Source of the DNA: Streptomyces sp. TRM70350
Lineage (GTDB): Bacteria; Actinomycetota; Actinomycetes; Streptomycetales; Streptomycetaceae
Direction: 5' to 3'
Assembly (NCBI RefSeq): GCF_019219825.1
Contig: NZ_JAHUXH010000005.1
Coordinates: forward strand, 186,001-250,000
DNA length: 64,000 nucleotides
Part shown: piece after piece, positions 41,220 through 50,466 of the stretch
Position numbering within the stretch: the first letter of the stretch is position 1
How the letters are laid out: every line of letters begins with the position of its first letter
Notes under the pieces: generated by a model
What the model was told of the DNA's origin: nothing
The model's input: only the letters and a program-made list of their open reading frames with translations
Database searches by the model: none
Made by a program: the position numbers and the translations under genes

Positions 41220-42272
41220 TCAGGACATCTCGGCCGCCACCAGCTCCGCGATCTGAGCCGTGTTCAGCGCGGCACCCTTGCGCAGATTGTCCCCGCACAC
41301 GAAGAGTTCGAGCGCCGTCGGGTCGTCCAGCGCCCGCCGCACCCGCCCGACCCAGGTCGGATCGGTGCCCACCACGTCGGCGGGCGTCGGGAACTCCCCG
41401 GCCGCCGGATCGTCGCACAGGACGACACCCGGCGCCGTGGCGAGGATCTCCCGCGCCCGGTCCACCGTCACCTCGCCCTCGAAGCGGGCGTGCAGGGTCA
41501 GCGAGTGCGCGGTCACCACCGGCACCCGGACGCAGGTCACGGCGACGGGCAGTTTCGGCAGGCCGAGGATCTTGCGGGACTCGTCCCGCACCTTCATCTC
41601 CTCCGACGACCAGCCGTCCTCCCGCAGCGACCCGGCCCACGGTACGACGTTCAGCGCGACCGGCTCCGGGAACGGCCCGGTGTTGTCCCCCACGGCCCGC
41701 CGTACGTCACCGGGGCTGGTCCCCAACTCCGTACCGGCCACCAGGGACAGCTGCTGGCGCAGTGTCTGCACGCCCGCCCGCCCGGCACCGCTCACCGCCT
41801 GGTACGACGAGACGACCAGCTCGCGCAGCCCGAACTCGGCGTGCAGCGCGCCCAGGGCGACGATCATCGACAGCGTGGTGCAGTTCGGGTTGGCGATGAT
41901 GCCGCGCGGCCGGACCCGCGCCGTGTGCGGATTGACCTCCGGCACGACCAGCGGCACGTCGGGATCCATCCGGAAGGCGCCCGAGTTGTCCACGACCACC
42001 GCGCCCTTGGCCGCGGCGATCGGAGCCCAGTGCGCGGCGACCTCGTCGGGCACGTCGAACATGGCGACGTCGACCCCGTCGAAGACCTCCTCGGACAGGG
42101 CCACCACCTCGACCTCCTCGCCGCGCACGGCCAGCTTGCGGCCGGCGGAGCGCGGCGAGGCGACGAGCCGGATCTCGCCCCAGATGTCCGCGTGCTGGGA
42201 CAGGATCTGGAGCATGACCATGCCGACGGCTCCGGTCGCTCCCACGACCGCGAGCGTCGGTCGTACGGTCAT
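41220..42272 (-). CDS. asd: Aspartate-semialdehyde dehydrogenase
   Basis: A 350-residue enzyme from ATG 42272. It reduces aspartyl phosphate with NADPH to aspartate semialdehyde, the branch point to lysine, threonine, methionine and diaminopimelate. Motifs: nucleotide loop [34 protein letters not shown], the catalytic Cys in [28 protein letters not shown], and the C-terminal [17 protein letters not shown]. Its start overlaps the aspartokinase stop as ATGA, so both are made from one transcript. Length is normal. Confidence 0.97.
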   Translation of the reverse strand: MTVRPTLAVVGATGAVGMVMLQILSQHADIWGEIRLVASPRSAGRKLAVRGEEVEVVALSEEVFDGVDVAMFDVPDEVAAHWAPIAAAKGAVVVDNSGAFRMDPDVPLVVPEVNPHTARVRPRGIIANPNCTTLSMIVALGALHAEFGLRELVVSSYQAVSGAGRAGVQTLRQQLSLVAGTELGTSPGDVRRAVGDNTGPFPEPVALNVVPWAGSLREDGWSSEEMKVRDESRKILGLPKLPVAVTCVRVPVVTAHSLTLHARFEGEVTVDRAREILATAPGVVLCDDPAAGEFPTPADVVGTDPTWVGRVRRALDDPTALELFVCGDNLRKGAALNTAQIAELVAAEMS

Positions 42273-43546
42273 CGCCCGGTGCCTCCATAGACGACGGCCT
42301 CGTCGCTGTCGGAGTCGAGGCCGAAGGCGGTGTGCACGGCGCGCACGGCCTCGGACACGTCGTCGGCGCGGGTGACGACCGAGATACGGATCTCGGAGGT
42401 CGAGATCAGCTCGATGTTCACGCTGGCGCCGCTCAGCGCCTCGAAGAAGGCCGCCGTGACGCCCGGGTTGGTCTTCATCCCGGCGCCCACGAGCGAGATC
42501 TTGCCGATCTGGTCGTCGTAGCGCAGCGAGTCGAAGCCGATGCCGCCCTTGTTCTTCTCCAGCGCGTCCATGGCCTTGCGGCCCTCGGTCTTCGGCAGCG
42601 TGAAGGAGATGTCCGTCAGGCCCGTGGAGGCGGCGGACACGTTCTGCACGACCATGTCGATGTTGATCTCGGCGTCGGCGATCGTGCGGAAGATCGCGGC
42701 GGCCTCGCCCGGCTTGTCCGGCACGCCGACGACCGTGATCTTGGCCTCGGAGGTGTCGTGCGCGACACCGGAGATGATGGCCTGCTCCACCTGCTTTTCC
42801 CCTTGCTCGATCGGCTCGCTGCTGACCCAGGTGCCCTGCAGTCCGCTGAAGGACGACCGGACGTGGATCGGGATGTTGTAGCGGCGGGCGTACTCCACAC
42901 AGCGGTGGAGCAGCACCTTCGACCCGGACGAGGCCAGCTCCAGCATGTCCTCGAACGAGATCCAGTCGATCTTCCGGGCCTTCTTCACCACGCGCGGGTC
43001 GGCGGTGAACACCCCGTCGACGTCCGTGTAGATCTCACAGACCTCGGCGTCGAGCGCCGCGGCCAGCGCGACCGCCGTGGTGTCGGAGCCACCGCGCCCC
43101 AGCGTGGTGATGTCCTTGGTGTCCTGGCTGACACCCTGGAAACCGGCCACGATGGCGATGTTGCCCTCGTTCAGCGAGTCCCGGATCCGGCCCGGCGTGA
43201 CATCGATGATCCGGGCTTTGTTGTGGACCGAGTCGGTGATGACACCTGCCTGGCTGCCGGTGAAGGACTGGGCCGAGTGGCCCAGGTTTTTGATCGCCAT
43301 GGCCAGCAGGGCCATGGAGATCCGCTCTCCGGCGGTCAGCAGCATGTCGAGCTCGCGCCCGGCAGGAATCGGGGAAACCTGCTCGGCGAGATCGATCAGC
43401 TCGTCCGTCGTGTCGCCCATCGCGGAAACCACCGCCACCACCTGGTGACCGTTCTTCTTGGCTTCCACGATTCGCTTGGCGACGCGCTTGATGCCTTCGG
43501 CATCGGCTACGGAGGAGCCTCCGTACTTCTGCACGACAAGGCCCAC
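42269..43546 (-). CDS. lysC: Aspartokinase
   Basis: A 425-residue enzyme. GTG 43546 has GAGGAG upstream; the frame extends to 43714 without matching the family. It phosphorylates aspartate, the first step toward lysine and threonine. The kinase domain begins [20 protein letters not shown] and contains [20 protein letters not shown]. Two ACT domains follow from about residue 265 ([20 protein letters not shown] and [20 protein letters not shown]), which mediate feedback by lysine and threonine. Related enzymes also make the regulatory part alone from an internal start; that cannot be judged here. Confidence 0.97.
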   Translation of the reverse strand: MGLVVQKYGGSSVADAEGIKRVAKRIVEAKKNGHQVVAVVSAMGDTTDELIDLAEQVSPIPAGRELDMLLTAGERISMALLAMAIKNLGHSAQSFTGSQAGVITDSVHNKARIIDVTPGRIRDSLNEGNIAIVAGFQGVSQDTKDITTLGRGGSDTTAVALAAALDAEVCEIYTDVDGVFTADPRVVKKARKIDWISFEDMLELASSGSKVLLHRCVEYARRYNIPIHVRSSFSGLQGTWVSSEPIEQGEKQVEQAIISGVAHDTSEAKITVVGVPDKPGEAAAIFRTIADAEINIDMVVQNVSAASTGLTDISFTLPKTEGRKAMDALEKNKGGIGFDSLRYDDQIGKISLVGAGMKTNPGVTAAFFEALSGASVNIELISTSEIRISVVTRADDVSEAVRAVHTAFGLDSDSDEAVVYGGTGR

Positions 43547-43756
43547 GTGCGCTCCTCGCTCAGTCCTGGTGTGTCGGCTCAGTCTAACGAGCGGCCGAAA
43601 ATCACCTTCGCGATATCGCATGGTGAGATGTCCCGCCGCCCGTCCCGGAGAGGCACATGCCCGCAGGGGCACCGGACCACTCGGAAAGTGCCCCGCATCA
43701 CAGAGAACACCCACCCGGGTGCTGTCAATTAAATTTCAAGCATTAGGGTGCGGCCT

Positions 43757-44533
43757 GTGCGCGTACTTCTGGTGGAGGACGACGAGCCGGTCGCGGAGTC
43801 ACTGCGACGCGGGCTGATCCGGTACGGCTTCGAGGTGGAGTGGGTGACGACGGGCCGTGCCGCCCTCGCGCACCAGGGGCCGTACGACGTCGTACTCCTC
43901 GATCTCGGCCTGCCCGACACCGACGGCCTCGACGTCTGCAAGGCGCTGCGCGAGCGCGGCGACGTCCCGATCATCGTGATCAGCGCCCGCAGCGACGAGA
44001 CGGACCGGGTGGTCGGCCTGGAGCTGGGCGCCGACGACTATGTGTCCAAGCCGTTCGGGGTACGGGAGGTCATCGCGCGGATACGGGCGGTGATGCGGCG
44101 CCTGAAGCCCCGTACGCCCGCCGAGTCCGGCCCCGACGAGTACGGCCCGCGCCTGACGATCGACCGCAAGGCGGCCCGCGTCCGCCTCGACGGCGAGGAG
44201 GTCGCGCTCGCGCCCAAGGAGTACGACCTGCTGGCCTTCCTCACCGAGGAGCCGGGGGCGCTGATGTCGCGCGAGCAGATCATGGAGGCCGTCTGGGACG
44301 CGAACTGGTTCGGGCCGACCAAGACCCTGGACGTCCATGTGGCGGCGCTGCGGCGGAAGCTGGCGGGGGCGATCACGATCGAGGCGGTGCGGGGGGTGGG
44401 CTTCCGGCTGGACATCGCCGAGAACGGCGGCGGAAGCAACGGCGGAAAAGGCGGCAGCGGCAGCGGCAGCAACGGCGGAAAAGGCGGCAGCGGCAGCGGC
44501 AGCAACGGCGGAAAAGGCGGCAGCGGCCGATGA
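43757..44533 (+). CDS. OmpR-family response regulator with a repetitive tail
   Basis: A 258-residue protein from GTG 43757, which has AGGG at a workable distance; GTG 43748 is too close to it. Receiver: VRVLLVEDDEPVAESLRRGL, phosphoacceptor Asp in VVLLDLGLPDTDGLD, then the Lys in VSKPFGVREVIAR. Output winged helix from about 128: LTIDRKAARVRLDGEEVALA, EYDLLAFLTEEPGALMSREQ, VDVHVAALRRKL-like TLDVHVAALRRKLAG and VRGVGFRLDI. The end is an added flexible tail of GSNGGKGGSGS repeats not found in ordinary family members. The stop overlaps the kinase start (ATGA). Confidence 0.93.
   Translation: MRVLLVEDDEPVAESLRRGLIRYGFEVEWVTTGRAALAHQGPYDVVLLDLGLPDTDGLDVCKALRERGDVPIIVISARSDETDRVVGLELGADDYVSKPFGVREVIARIRAVMRRLKPRTPAESGPDEYGPRLTIDRKAARVRLDGEEVALAPKEYDLLAFLTEEPGALMSREQIMEAVWDANWFGPTKTLDVHVAALRRKLAGAITIEAVRGVGFRLDIAENGGGSNGGKGGSGSGSNGGKGGSGSGSNGGKGGSGR
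44435..44527 (+). repeat. 33-bp tandem repeat encoding the regulator tail
   Basis: Two identical 33-base units (44435-44467, 44468-44500) and a third of 27 bases (44501-44527). Each encodes SNGGKGGSGSG. Because the unit is a multiple of three, copy number can change without breaking the frame. Confidence 0.92.
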
Positions 44534-45903
44534 TCCGCCAGCTCGTCCGCAGTTACATCCTGCTCGTCGCGATCGCCATCGCCCTGTTCACCGTGCCGGT
44601 GGCGTTCTCGCTCACCAAGCAGTTGCGGGACGACACCAGTGACTCCGTGCAGCGCAAGGCCGCGACCATGGCGGTGCTGCTGGGCAACGGCGACCCGGCC
44701 TCGTGCCTGGCCCTGGAGCGGATGGCCCGGGCGTACGACGACGACGGCGAGACGCGCGCGGTCCAGACGACCGCCACCCAGGAGTGCGCGCCGCCCCTGC
44801 CCCGCCCGGACCAGGACGCGGCCCTGAACAGGGCCCTCGATGAGGAGCGGGTCACCACCGACTGGGGCTCCTCGTTCGTCTGGGGGCCGGAGCTGGTGGT
44901 CACGGTTCCCGCCCACGCGCGCGACGACGGCAAGGTCGTCGGCGCCGTACGCATCAAGTTCTCGACCGCCCAGATGACCCACCGCCTGTGGACCATCTGG
45001 GGCTTCCGGGCCGGCCTCGCGGTGGCCGTCCTGGGCGTCGCCGCCCTGATCGGCGTCGCGGTCGCCCGCCGCATCACCCGCCCGCTGCGCCAGCTCAACG
45101 ACATGGCGAGCAGGTTCAGCGACGGCGATCTGACCGCCCGCTCCCCCGTGACGGGCCCGCCCGAGACCCAGACCCTGGCCCGCACCCTCAACCAGGGCGC
45201 GGAACGCCTCGACACCCTGATCGCGGCGCAGCGCATCTTCGTGGCGGACGCGTCGCACCAGCTGCGGACCCCGTTGACGGCGTTGCGGCTGTCCCTGGAC
45301 AACATCGCGGACGGCGTGGACGACGACTTCGTCCGGGAGGACGTGGAGCAGGCGACGGCCGAGGTGGTCCGGATGAGCCGCCTGGTCAACGGTCTGCTGG
45401 TGCTGGCACGGGCCGAGGCGAAGGTGACGGCCGCCGAGCCGCTGCCGCTGACGGACATCGTGCGGGAGCGGCTCGGGGTGTGGAGACCGGCCGCCGACGA
45501 GCGCGGAGTCACCATCGCGCTCAGGGGGAGTGCCGACGGCCGGCCGCTTGTGCTGGCCAGCCCCGGTCACCTGGACCAGGTGCTGGACAACGTGCTCTCC
45601 AACGCCCTGGAGGTGTCACCGGACGGCGGGACGATCACCGTCCGGGTGGAGCACCGGGGCTACGAGGTGACGGTCTCCGTGCTGGACGAGGGACCCGGCA
45701 TGTCGGACGCCGACAAGTCCCGGGCCTTCGACCGTTTCTGGCGGGGCAAGGGCCTGACCGGCAGGTCCGGCTCCGGCCTCGGCCTCGCCGTCGTCAAGCA
45801 GTTGGTCACCGACGACGGCGGCACCGTCACTCTCACGGACGCTCCCGGTGGCGGGCTCTGCGTCTCGATCAGCCTTCGGGCATCGCAGAGGAGTGGTGGT
45901 TGA
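44530..45903 (+). CDS. Sensor histidine kinase
   Basis: A 457-residue protein from ATG 44530. First membrane helix at residues 8-28, extracytoplasmic domain to about 150, second helix near 158-178 (GLAVAVLGVAALIGVAVARR), HAMP to about 230. Phosphoacceptor His is in FVADASHQLRTPLTALRLSL near residue 245. The N-box is LDQVLDNVLSNALEVSPDGG; then VLDEGPGMSDADKSRAFDRF and GSGLGLAVVKQLV. The extracytoplasmic part has two cysteines (ASCLALERM, TQECAPPL) that may form a disulfide. It pairs with the regulator encoded just before it. The 3' end overlaps the next, convergent gene by 35 bases. Confidence 0.94.
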   Translation: MIRQLVRSYILLVAIAIALFTVPVAFSLTKQLRDDTSDSVQRKAATMAVLLGNGDPASCLALERMARAYDDDGETRAVQTTATQECAPPLPRPDQDAALNRALDEERVTTDWGSSFVWGPELVVTVPAHARDDGKVVGAVRIKFSTAQMTHRLWTIWGFRAGLAVAVLGVAALIGVAVARRITRPLRQLNDMASRFSDGDLTARSPVTGPPETQTLARTLNQGAERLDTLIAAQRIFVADASHQLRTPLTALRLSLDNIADGVDDDFVREDVEQATAEVVRMSRLVNGLLVLARAEAKVTAAEPLPLTDIVRERLGVWRPAADERGVTIALRGSADGRPLVLASPGHLDQVLDNVLSNALEVSPDGGTITVRVEHRGYEVTVSVLDEGPGMSDADKSRAFDRFWRGKGLTGRSGSGLGLAVVKQLVTDDGGTVTLTDAPGGGLCVSISLRASQRSGG

Positions 45904-46372
45904 CGATCTTCCACTGGCCGCCGAGCTTCTCGTACTCGTAGGTGTAGCGGGCGGTGACCGTGCGCTTCTCACCGGTCTCGTGGTCGGTGAGAGCGAACTG
46001 GTACACGCCGGTGTCGAGGGCGGAGTTGGAGTCCAGGACCTTGACGATCGTCTGGACCTTGGTGCCGACCGGCTTGTTCTGCAGGAAGTGCTCGAAGTAG
46101 TCGACGATACCGGCCCGGTCGGTACGGACCTTGTTGGACACGGTGGGCAGCAGCACGGCGTCCTTGGCGTACAGGTCCGCGACCTTCTGCGGGTCGCCGG
46201 TCTGCAGGGCGGCGTTCCAGTCGTCGAAGAGACCGGCGATCTCCGCCTTGGTGGCCTTGTTGTTCCCACCCCACCACGGTTCGGCGACACCGACGCCGGC
46301 GGTGACGGTGGCGGTGGCGACGAGCGCGGTGGCGGTGACGACGGCGGCGCGTATACGGGTCTTGCGGTTCAT
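45869..46372 (-). CDS. Secreted NTF2-like (SgcJ/EcaC family) protein
   Basis: A 167-residue protein from ATG 46372. A signal peptide occupies about residues 1-32 (RIRAAVVTATALVATATVTA ending near GVAEP). The mature part has the NTF2-like fold: KAEIAGLFDDWNAALQTGDP, LYAKDAVLLPTVSNKVRTDR, VDYFEHFLQNKPVGTKVQTI and YTYEYEKLGGQWKIVNHHSS. The family includes proteins annotated as SgcJ/EcaC oxidoreductases, but an enzymatic role is not established for secreted members. It may bind a small molecule. The 35-base convergent overlap with the kinase gene may cause antisense interference. Confidence 0.85.
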   Translation of the reverse strand: MNRKTRIRAAVVTATALVATATVTAGVGVAEPWWGGNNKATKAEIAGLFDDWNAALQTGDPQKVADLYAKDAVLLPTVSNKVRTDRAGIVDYFEHFLQNKPVGTKVQTIVKVLDSNSALDTGVYQFALTDHETGEKRTVTARYTYEYEKLGGQWKIVNHHSSAMPEG

Positions 46373-46567
46373 CGCATCTCCAGTGCAGGTGAGAGGAGTT
46401 GCTCCTTCAGCGACTCGCGCTGCGGGAGTGACTCAAGACTCGCCTTGCACTGGTTAGGGGCCGTCCAGCGGGCGTGCAGGGCGGATCAAGGACCTCGCCA
46501 AATCACGGAGCGTCAGGGGTCCGTAACGCCTGCGTGGACTTCACGCTGTTCACCGGAGAGGTTCCTG

Positions 46568-47320
46568 TCAGCTCACGGTGACCATCAGTGAGGTGCGGCA
46601 GGGTACGCCTTGGCTGTCGGGGGCGGTTTCGGGGGCACTGGTGTCGACGAGGCGGATGAGGAGGGGGGTGGAGCCGGTCGGGCCCTCGGGCAGGGCCCGT
46701 AGGCGGTAGCGGTCGACTCGGGAGGCCTCGCGGGGCAGCCGGGTGCCGTCCGGATACAGGTAGTGCGGGTAGACGTCGTTGGCCACGCGCAGGTCGGCGC
46801 GCTGCCAGGTGCCGGTGGAGGGGTCGCGGCGTTCCAGGACCAGGCCGTTGGAGTCCGCGGCGGCCTCCGTGTCCGTCATCATTTCCATCTGGAAGGCGAC
46901 GCGGACGTGGGCGTACGCGCGCGTGTTGCCGTTGTGGACGGAGACCGTGAACTCCTGTCCCGCACCGCCCCGTTCGAGGGCGATCCGGCCGCCCGCCGTG
47001 GAGGCGTACATGCCGATGACGGTGGGAGCGGCCGGTCGGGGCGACCGCGTCGGGGGCGCCGTGGACGGCTTCGGGGTCGGCCTCGGCGCGGGTGTGGTGC
47101 GCGTCGGGGACGGAGACGCGGTCGATGTGGGGGTGGGCGTCGCTGTCGTCGGTTCCGGCGGTGATGCCGGCGCCGTGGTCGTGGACGCTGGTCCCGCAGG
47201 GCGCGTTCCCCCGTCGGCGTCCGCGTCCGTCGGACCGCAACCCGTGAGCAGTGCGGCCAGGGTCAGGGCCGCCGGTGCCGTTGCCGTCGCCCTCGTAGGT
47301 CTTCTCCGTACGCGTGCCAC
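46568..47320 (-). CDS. Lipoprotein with a Pro/Thr-rich stalk
   Basis: A 250-residue protein from ATG 47320. The lipobox LAALLTGC is at about residues 21-28, so it should be anchored outside the membrane. A long Pro/Thr/Ser/Ala stalk covers about residues 30-100. The globular part has GMYASTAGGRIALERGGAGQ and EFTVSVHNGNTRAYAHVRVA, a beta-sandwich style, then ERRDPSTGTWQRADLRVAND and YRLRALPEGPTGSTPLLIRL. I do not recognise a specific function. Confidence 0.75.
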   Translation of the reverse strand: MARVRRRPTRATATAPAALTLAALLTGCGPTDADADGGTRPAGPASTTTAPASPPEPTTATPTPTSTASPSPTRTTPAPRPTPKPSTAPPTRSPRPAAPTVIGMYASTAGGRIALERGGAGQEFTVSVHNGNTRAYAHVRVAFQMEMMTDTEAAADSNGLVLERRDPSTGTWQRADLRVANDVYPHYLYPDGTRLPREASRVDRYRLRALPEGPTGSTPLLIRLVDTSAPETAPDSQGVPCRTSLMVTVS

Positions 47321-47442
47321 TGTGTCGGTCGCCCCCCGTTTGTCCGCTTCGGCTGGATCAAGGTCCCGTCACAGTAGGGGGGCGCCTGCTTCGGAACGGC
47401 AACGCCGAGGTGTCGCTTGAGACACGCCGGAGGCCGCGTCGG

Positions 47443-48099
47443 CTACTTCACCCGCAGCCCCAGCGGCCTCGCGATCTCCTGCTGCATGACCCTTCCGGCT
47501 TCGATCTCCAGGGTGTCGTCGCCCATCCCCTGGTCCGTGTCCAGGCCGTCCAGTTCCTCCAGGGGCTGGTTGAGGCGGACGTGGGCGACGACCGACTGCA
47601 GCGCGCGCAGGGTCGCGGAGGCCGTGGAGCCCCAGTTGGAGAAGTAGGAGAACTGCCACCACCACAGCGCCTCCGTGGTGCGGCCCGCGCGGTAGTGGGC
47701 CATGCCGTGGCGCAGGTCGGTGATGACGTCGGCGATGTCGTCGGAGATACGGGCCGGGACGCGAGCCCTGCTCGGCTCGTAGGGGTCGAAGACCTCCGAG
47801 TAGACGTCGATCGGCTCCAGCAACCGGGCGAGGTTCTCACGGAGTTCGTCGACGTCGGGCTCGGGGCCCGAGTCGGGTTCGTAGCGCTCCTCGGGGACGA
47901 TGTCCTCGTGGGCGCCCAGGCGGCCGCCGGCCAGGAGGAGTTGGGAGACCTCCAGGAGGAGGAAGGGGACGGCCGAGTCCGGCTCGGCGCCCCTGGCCAC
48001 CTCGGTGACGGCTACCAGGAAGCTCTCTACCTGGTCCGCGATCTGGACCGCGAAGTCGTCCGGGTCCTGCGTCGTGGAGTGCAGCGTGGCGTCAGACAT
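47443..48099 (-). CDS. DUF5063 family protein
   Basis: A 218-residue acidic, mostly helical protein from ATG 48099. Features: [80 protein letters not shown] and [20 protein letters not shown], the last being the family hallmark. It overlaps the end of recR by eight bases and follows recR-ybaB as in other Streptomyces. Function is unknown; the constant link to recR hints at a DNA-metabolism role. Confidence 0.88.
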   Translation of the reverse strand: MSDATLHSTTQDPDDFAVQIADQVESFLVAVTEVARGAEPDSAVPFLLLEVSQLLLAGGRLGAHEDIVPEERYEPDSGPEPDVDELRENLARLLEPIDVYSEVFDPYEPSRARVPARISDDIADVITDLRHGMAHYRAGRTTEALWWWQFSYFSNWGSTASATLRALQSVVAHVRLNQPLEELDGLDTDQGMGDDTLEIEAGRVMQQEIARPLGLRVK

Positions 48100-48691
48100 C
48101 TAGGAGTCGTCTCCCCTCGAAGGCGCGGCCGAGGGTCACCTCGTCCGCGTATTCCAGGTCGCCACCCACCGGGAGGCCGCTGGCCAGGCGGGTGACCTTC
48201 AGGCCCATGGGCTTGATCATGCGGGCGAGGTACGTCGCCGTGGCCTCGCCCTCCAGATTCGGGTCCGTGGCCAGGATGAGTTCCGTGACCGTCCCGTCGG
48301 CCAACCTGGCGAGAAGCTCTCGTATACGCAGGTCGTCCGGGCCCACGCCCTCGATCGGGCTGATCGCGCCGCCCAGCACGTGGTAGCGGCCGCGGAACTC
48401 ACGCGTGCGCTCGATGGCGACGACGTCCTTGGGTTCCTCGACCACACAGATCACCGCCGGGTCGCGGCGGCTGTCGCGGCAGATCCCGCACAGCTCCTCC
48501 TGGGCGACATTGCCGCAGGTGGCGCAGAAGCGGACCTTCGCCTTGACCTCCAGAAGGGCGTGCGCGAGCCGACGGACGTCCGTCGGCTCCGCCTGCAGCA
48601 CATGGAAGGCGATCCGCTGGGCGCTCTTGGGACCGACGCCGGGCAGCCGCCCCAGTTCGTCGATGAGGTCCTGGACCACGCCTTCGTACAA
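48092..48691 (-). CDS. recR: Recombination mediator protein RecR
   Basis: A 199-residue protein from ATG 48691. N-terminal HhH motif [21 protein letters not shown]4 zinc finger [20 protein letters not shown]; Toprim domain from [20 protein letters not shown] to [20 protein letters not shown]; and the C-terminal [15 protein letters not shown]. RecR works with RecO and RecF to load RecA on gapped DNA. Length and motifs are complete. It follows ybaB by 59 bases in the same direction. Confidence 0.97.
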   Translation of the reverse strand: MYEGVVQDLIDELGRLPGVGPKSAQRIAFHVLQAEPTDVRRLAHALLEVKAKVRFCATCGNVAQEELCGICRDSRRDPAVICVVEEPKDVVAIERTREFRGRYHVLGGAISPIEGVGPDDLRIRELLARLADGTVTELILATDPNLEGEATATYLARMIKPMGLKVTRLASGLPVGGDLEYADEVTLGRAFEGRRLLDV

Positions 48692-48750
48692 CGGACTGCC
48701 GCCCTTCCTGGGTCTCGTTCAGTACGTACGGTAGTTTCCCGCGGCCCGTC

Positions 48751-49092
48751 TTAGAAGGGCAGTCCGGGGATACCGCCGCCGCCCAGGCCCTGGGCCAGCG
48801 GGCCCAGCTTCTGCTGCTGGAGCGTCTGCGCGTTCTCGTTGGCCGCGTGCACGGCCGCCACGATCAGGTCGGCGAGGGTCTCGGTGTCCTCCGGGTCCAC
48901 CGCCTTCGGGTCGATCCGCAGGGCGCGCAGCTCACCGGCGCCGGTGACCGTGGCCTGCACCAGGCCGCCGCCCGCCTGGCCGTCGACCTCGGTCTGCGCC
49001 AGTTCCTCCTGGGCCTTCGCCAGGTCCTGCTGCATCTTCTGGGCCTGCTGCAGCAGCTGCTGCATGTTGGGCTGGCCACCACCGGGGATCAC
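48751..49092 (-). CDS. YbaB/EbfC nucleoid-associated protein
   Basis: A 113-residue protein from ATG 49092. Coiled core [20 protein letters not shown] and [20 protein letters not shown], then [20 protein letters not shown] and [20 protein letters not shown], ending in a Gly-rich [11 protein letters not shown] tail. The family forms dimers that bind DNA and is almost always next to recR, as here. It is the first gene of the ybaB-recR-DUF5063 operon. Confidence 0.95.
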   Translation of the reverse strand: MIPGGGQPNMQQLLQQAQKMQQDLAKAQEELAQTEVDGQAGGGLVQATVTGAGELRALRIDPKAVDPEDTETLADLIVAAVHAANENAQTLQQQKLGPLAQGLGGGGIPGLPF

Positions 49093-49403
49093 GATCAGCT
49101 CCTCTTCCGGGGCTCATGAGGCACGGGGATTTTCCGCTCAGCACGAGCCTACGTGGTCCACGCGGCCGTCGCTCCAGCACTCTTTCGAGTGAGAGGAGTC
49201 CGTGTCCTATACCTGATCAAGGCCCCCTTCCGGGCGGAAAACAGGGGAAAGCGGGGCCTTCGCCACCCATTGGGCGGTAGGAAGGGTCCTGGCGCATCGG
49301 CGTCACCATCAGGCGGGACGTCGTGACGACGCGTGCGCTGTACGAGCTGTACGACACGACGTGTCACGCACCGTGATCAGCTGTGGTCGATAGGGAGTGC
49401 CGG
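49093..49403. promoter_or_regulatory. Divergent promoter region
   Basis: About 310 bases between the ybaB operon (reverse) and the SLATT-like gene (forward). Promoters for both must lie here. I see AT-richer patches near 49170-49220 but no consensus I would commit to and no gene. Confidence 0.5.
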
Positions 49404-50153
49404 GTGGGTCAGCCGGAGATGCAGCCCGAGGGGCCGCCTCAGGACGGGCGGGGCGAGGGCGCGGCCGGGCTGCGGCCGGGCGATCTGGCCGGGCGGGCGT
49501 TTCCGCTCGGGGACTGGACGGAGCCCGCGGTGCGGCTGGAGGAGCTGTACCGGTGGGTGGAGCGGGGGGCGCTGGAGACGGCGGCCTGGTATCTCGCCGA
49601 CCGGGTGTGGAAACGGCGGGGTGCCCGGGCGCTGCGGTGCGGGGCGGCGGCGGGGGCGGTGACCGGGGCCGCGCTGCCGTTCCTCGACCTGACCGGTGTG
49701 GTGGGCGGGGTGGCGCCCTGGGGGTATCTGGCGCTGTTGCTGGCGGTGTCCTGTGTGGCGGTGGACCGGTATTTCGGGGTGACGTCCGGGTGGATAAGGG
49801 ACGTGGCGACCGCGCAGGCCGTGCAGCGGAGGTTGCAGGCGTTGCAGTTCGACTGGGCGTCGGAGAGTGTGCGGGAGGTGCTGGGGCCCACCGAGGGGAC
49901 GGCCGGGGAGGCGGCTGAGCGGTGCCTCGGGGTGCTGCGGAGATTCTCGGAGGACGTGACGGAGCTGGTGCGGACGGAGACGGCGGACTGGATGGTGGAG
50001 TTCCGGACCGGGTCCGCACCGCTCGGGATCCAGTCGGCGGTGGCGTCCGGGGGGCGGCCGGAGGGCACGGGCGGGCAGGGGAGGTTTCCGTTGCCGCCGG
50101 GGGCGGGGGCCCGGCCCAATATGCCGCGGCAGCGTCCGCCGGAGCCGCGCTGA
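49404..50153 (+). CDS. SLATT-like two-helix membrane protein
   Basis: About 249 residues from GTG 49404, with AGGGAG eight bases ahead; GTG 49383 is an alternative. Layout: 40 residues of Gly/Pro/Glu, then LEELYRWVERGALETAAWYL, ADRVWKRRGARALRCGAAAG, two helices (AAAGAVTGAALPFLDLTGVV and GYLALLLAVSCVAVDRYFGV) with a short loop, then the helical WIRDVATAQAVQRRLQALQF and ERCLGVLRRFSEDVTELVRT. This two-helix plus cytoplasmic helix arrangement is that of SLATT proteins, proposed as pore-forming effectors in conflict systems. The Pro/Gly C-terminus is variable. Confidence 0.65.
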   Translation: MGQPEMQPEGPPQDGRGEGAAGLRPGDLAGRAFPLGDWTEPAVRLEELYRWVERGALETAAWYLADRVWKRRGARALRCGAAAGAVTGAALPFLDLTGVVGGVAPWGYLALLLAVSCVAVDRYFGVTSGWIRDVATAQAVQRRLQALQFDWASESVREVLGPTEGTAGEAAERCLGVLRRFSEDVTELVRTETADWMVEFRTGSAPLGIQSAVASGGRPEGTGGQGRFPLPPGAGARPNMPRQRPPEPR

Positions 50154-50200
50154 CCGACGTGCAGGCCGCGCGGTCGGGCTTTACCCGTCACGTCCTGGGA

Positions 50201-50464
50201 CTGCGCCCCCCACGGCTACCGTCCCGCCCTGGAGGCTACGGCCCCACGGCTACCGTCCCGCCCTAGGGGCTACGGCCCCCACAGCTACCCTCCTGCCCTA
50301 GGGGCTGCCCCCCCCCACGGCTCCCCGCCCCGCCCTAGGGGCTGCGCCCCCCACAGCTGCCCGTCCCGCCCTGGAGGCTGCGCCCCCCCACGGCTACCCG
50401 CCCCACCCCGGCGACTGTGCCCCCACCGCCACCCGCCCCACCCCGGCGGCTGCGCCCCACGGCG
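50201..50464. repeat. Intergenic minisatellite of about 35-bp units
   Basis: Seven units of 34-37 bases and a partial eighth. Each starts CTGCG or CTACG, continues with a run of C, then CACGGCTACC or close, CGCCC and a GGGG-type end (CTAGGGG, CTGGAGG or CCGGCGG). Across unit borders GGGGCTGCGCCCC forms a short hairpin. It fills the gap between two convergent genes. Confidence 0.8.
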
Positions 50465-50466
50465 CG

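Noticed and set aside
43690..43732. A -35/-10 promoter for the aspartokinase gene built on the reverse-strand TTGACA at 43723-43728
   Set aside because: No acceptable -10 hexamer is found at 16-18 bases; the match to TTGACA alone is not enough.
42269..43760. Lysine riboswitch ahead of the aspartokinase gene
   Set aside because: The leader between 43547 and 43750 shows no recognisable L-box pairing, and regulation through the ACT domains is sufficient.
50201..50464. CRISPR array
   Set aside because: The units are contiguous tandem repeats without unique spacers, and there are no cas genes.
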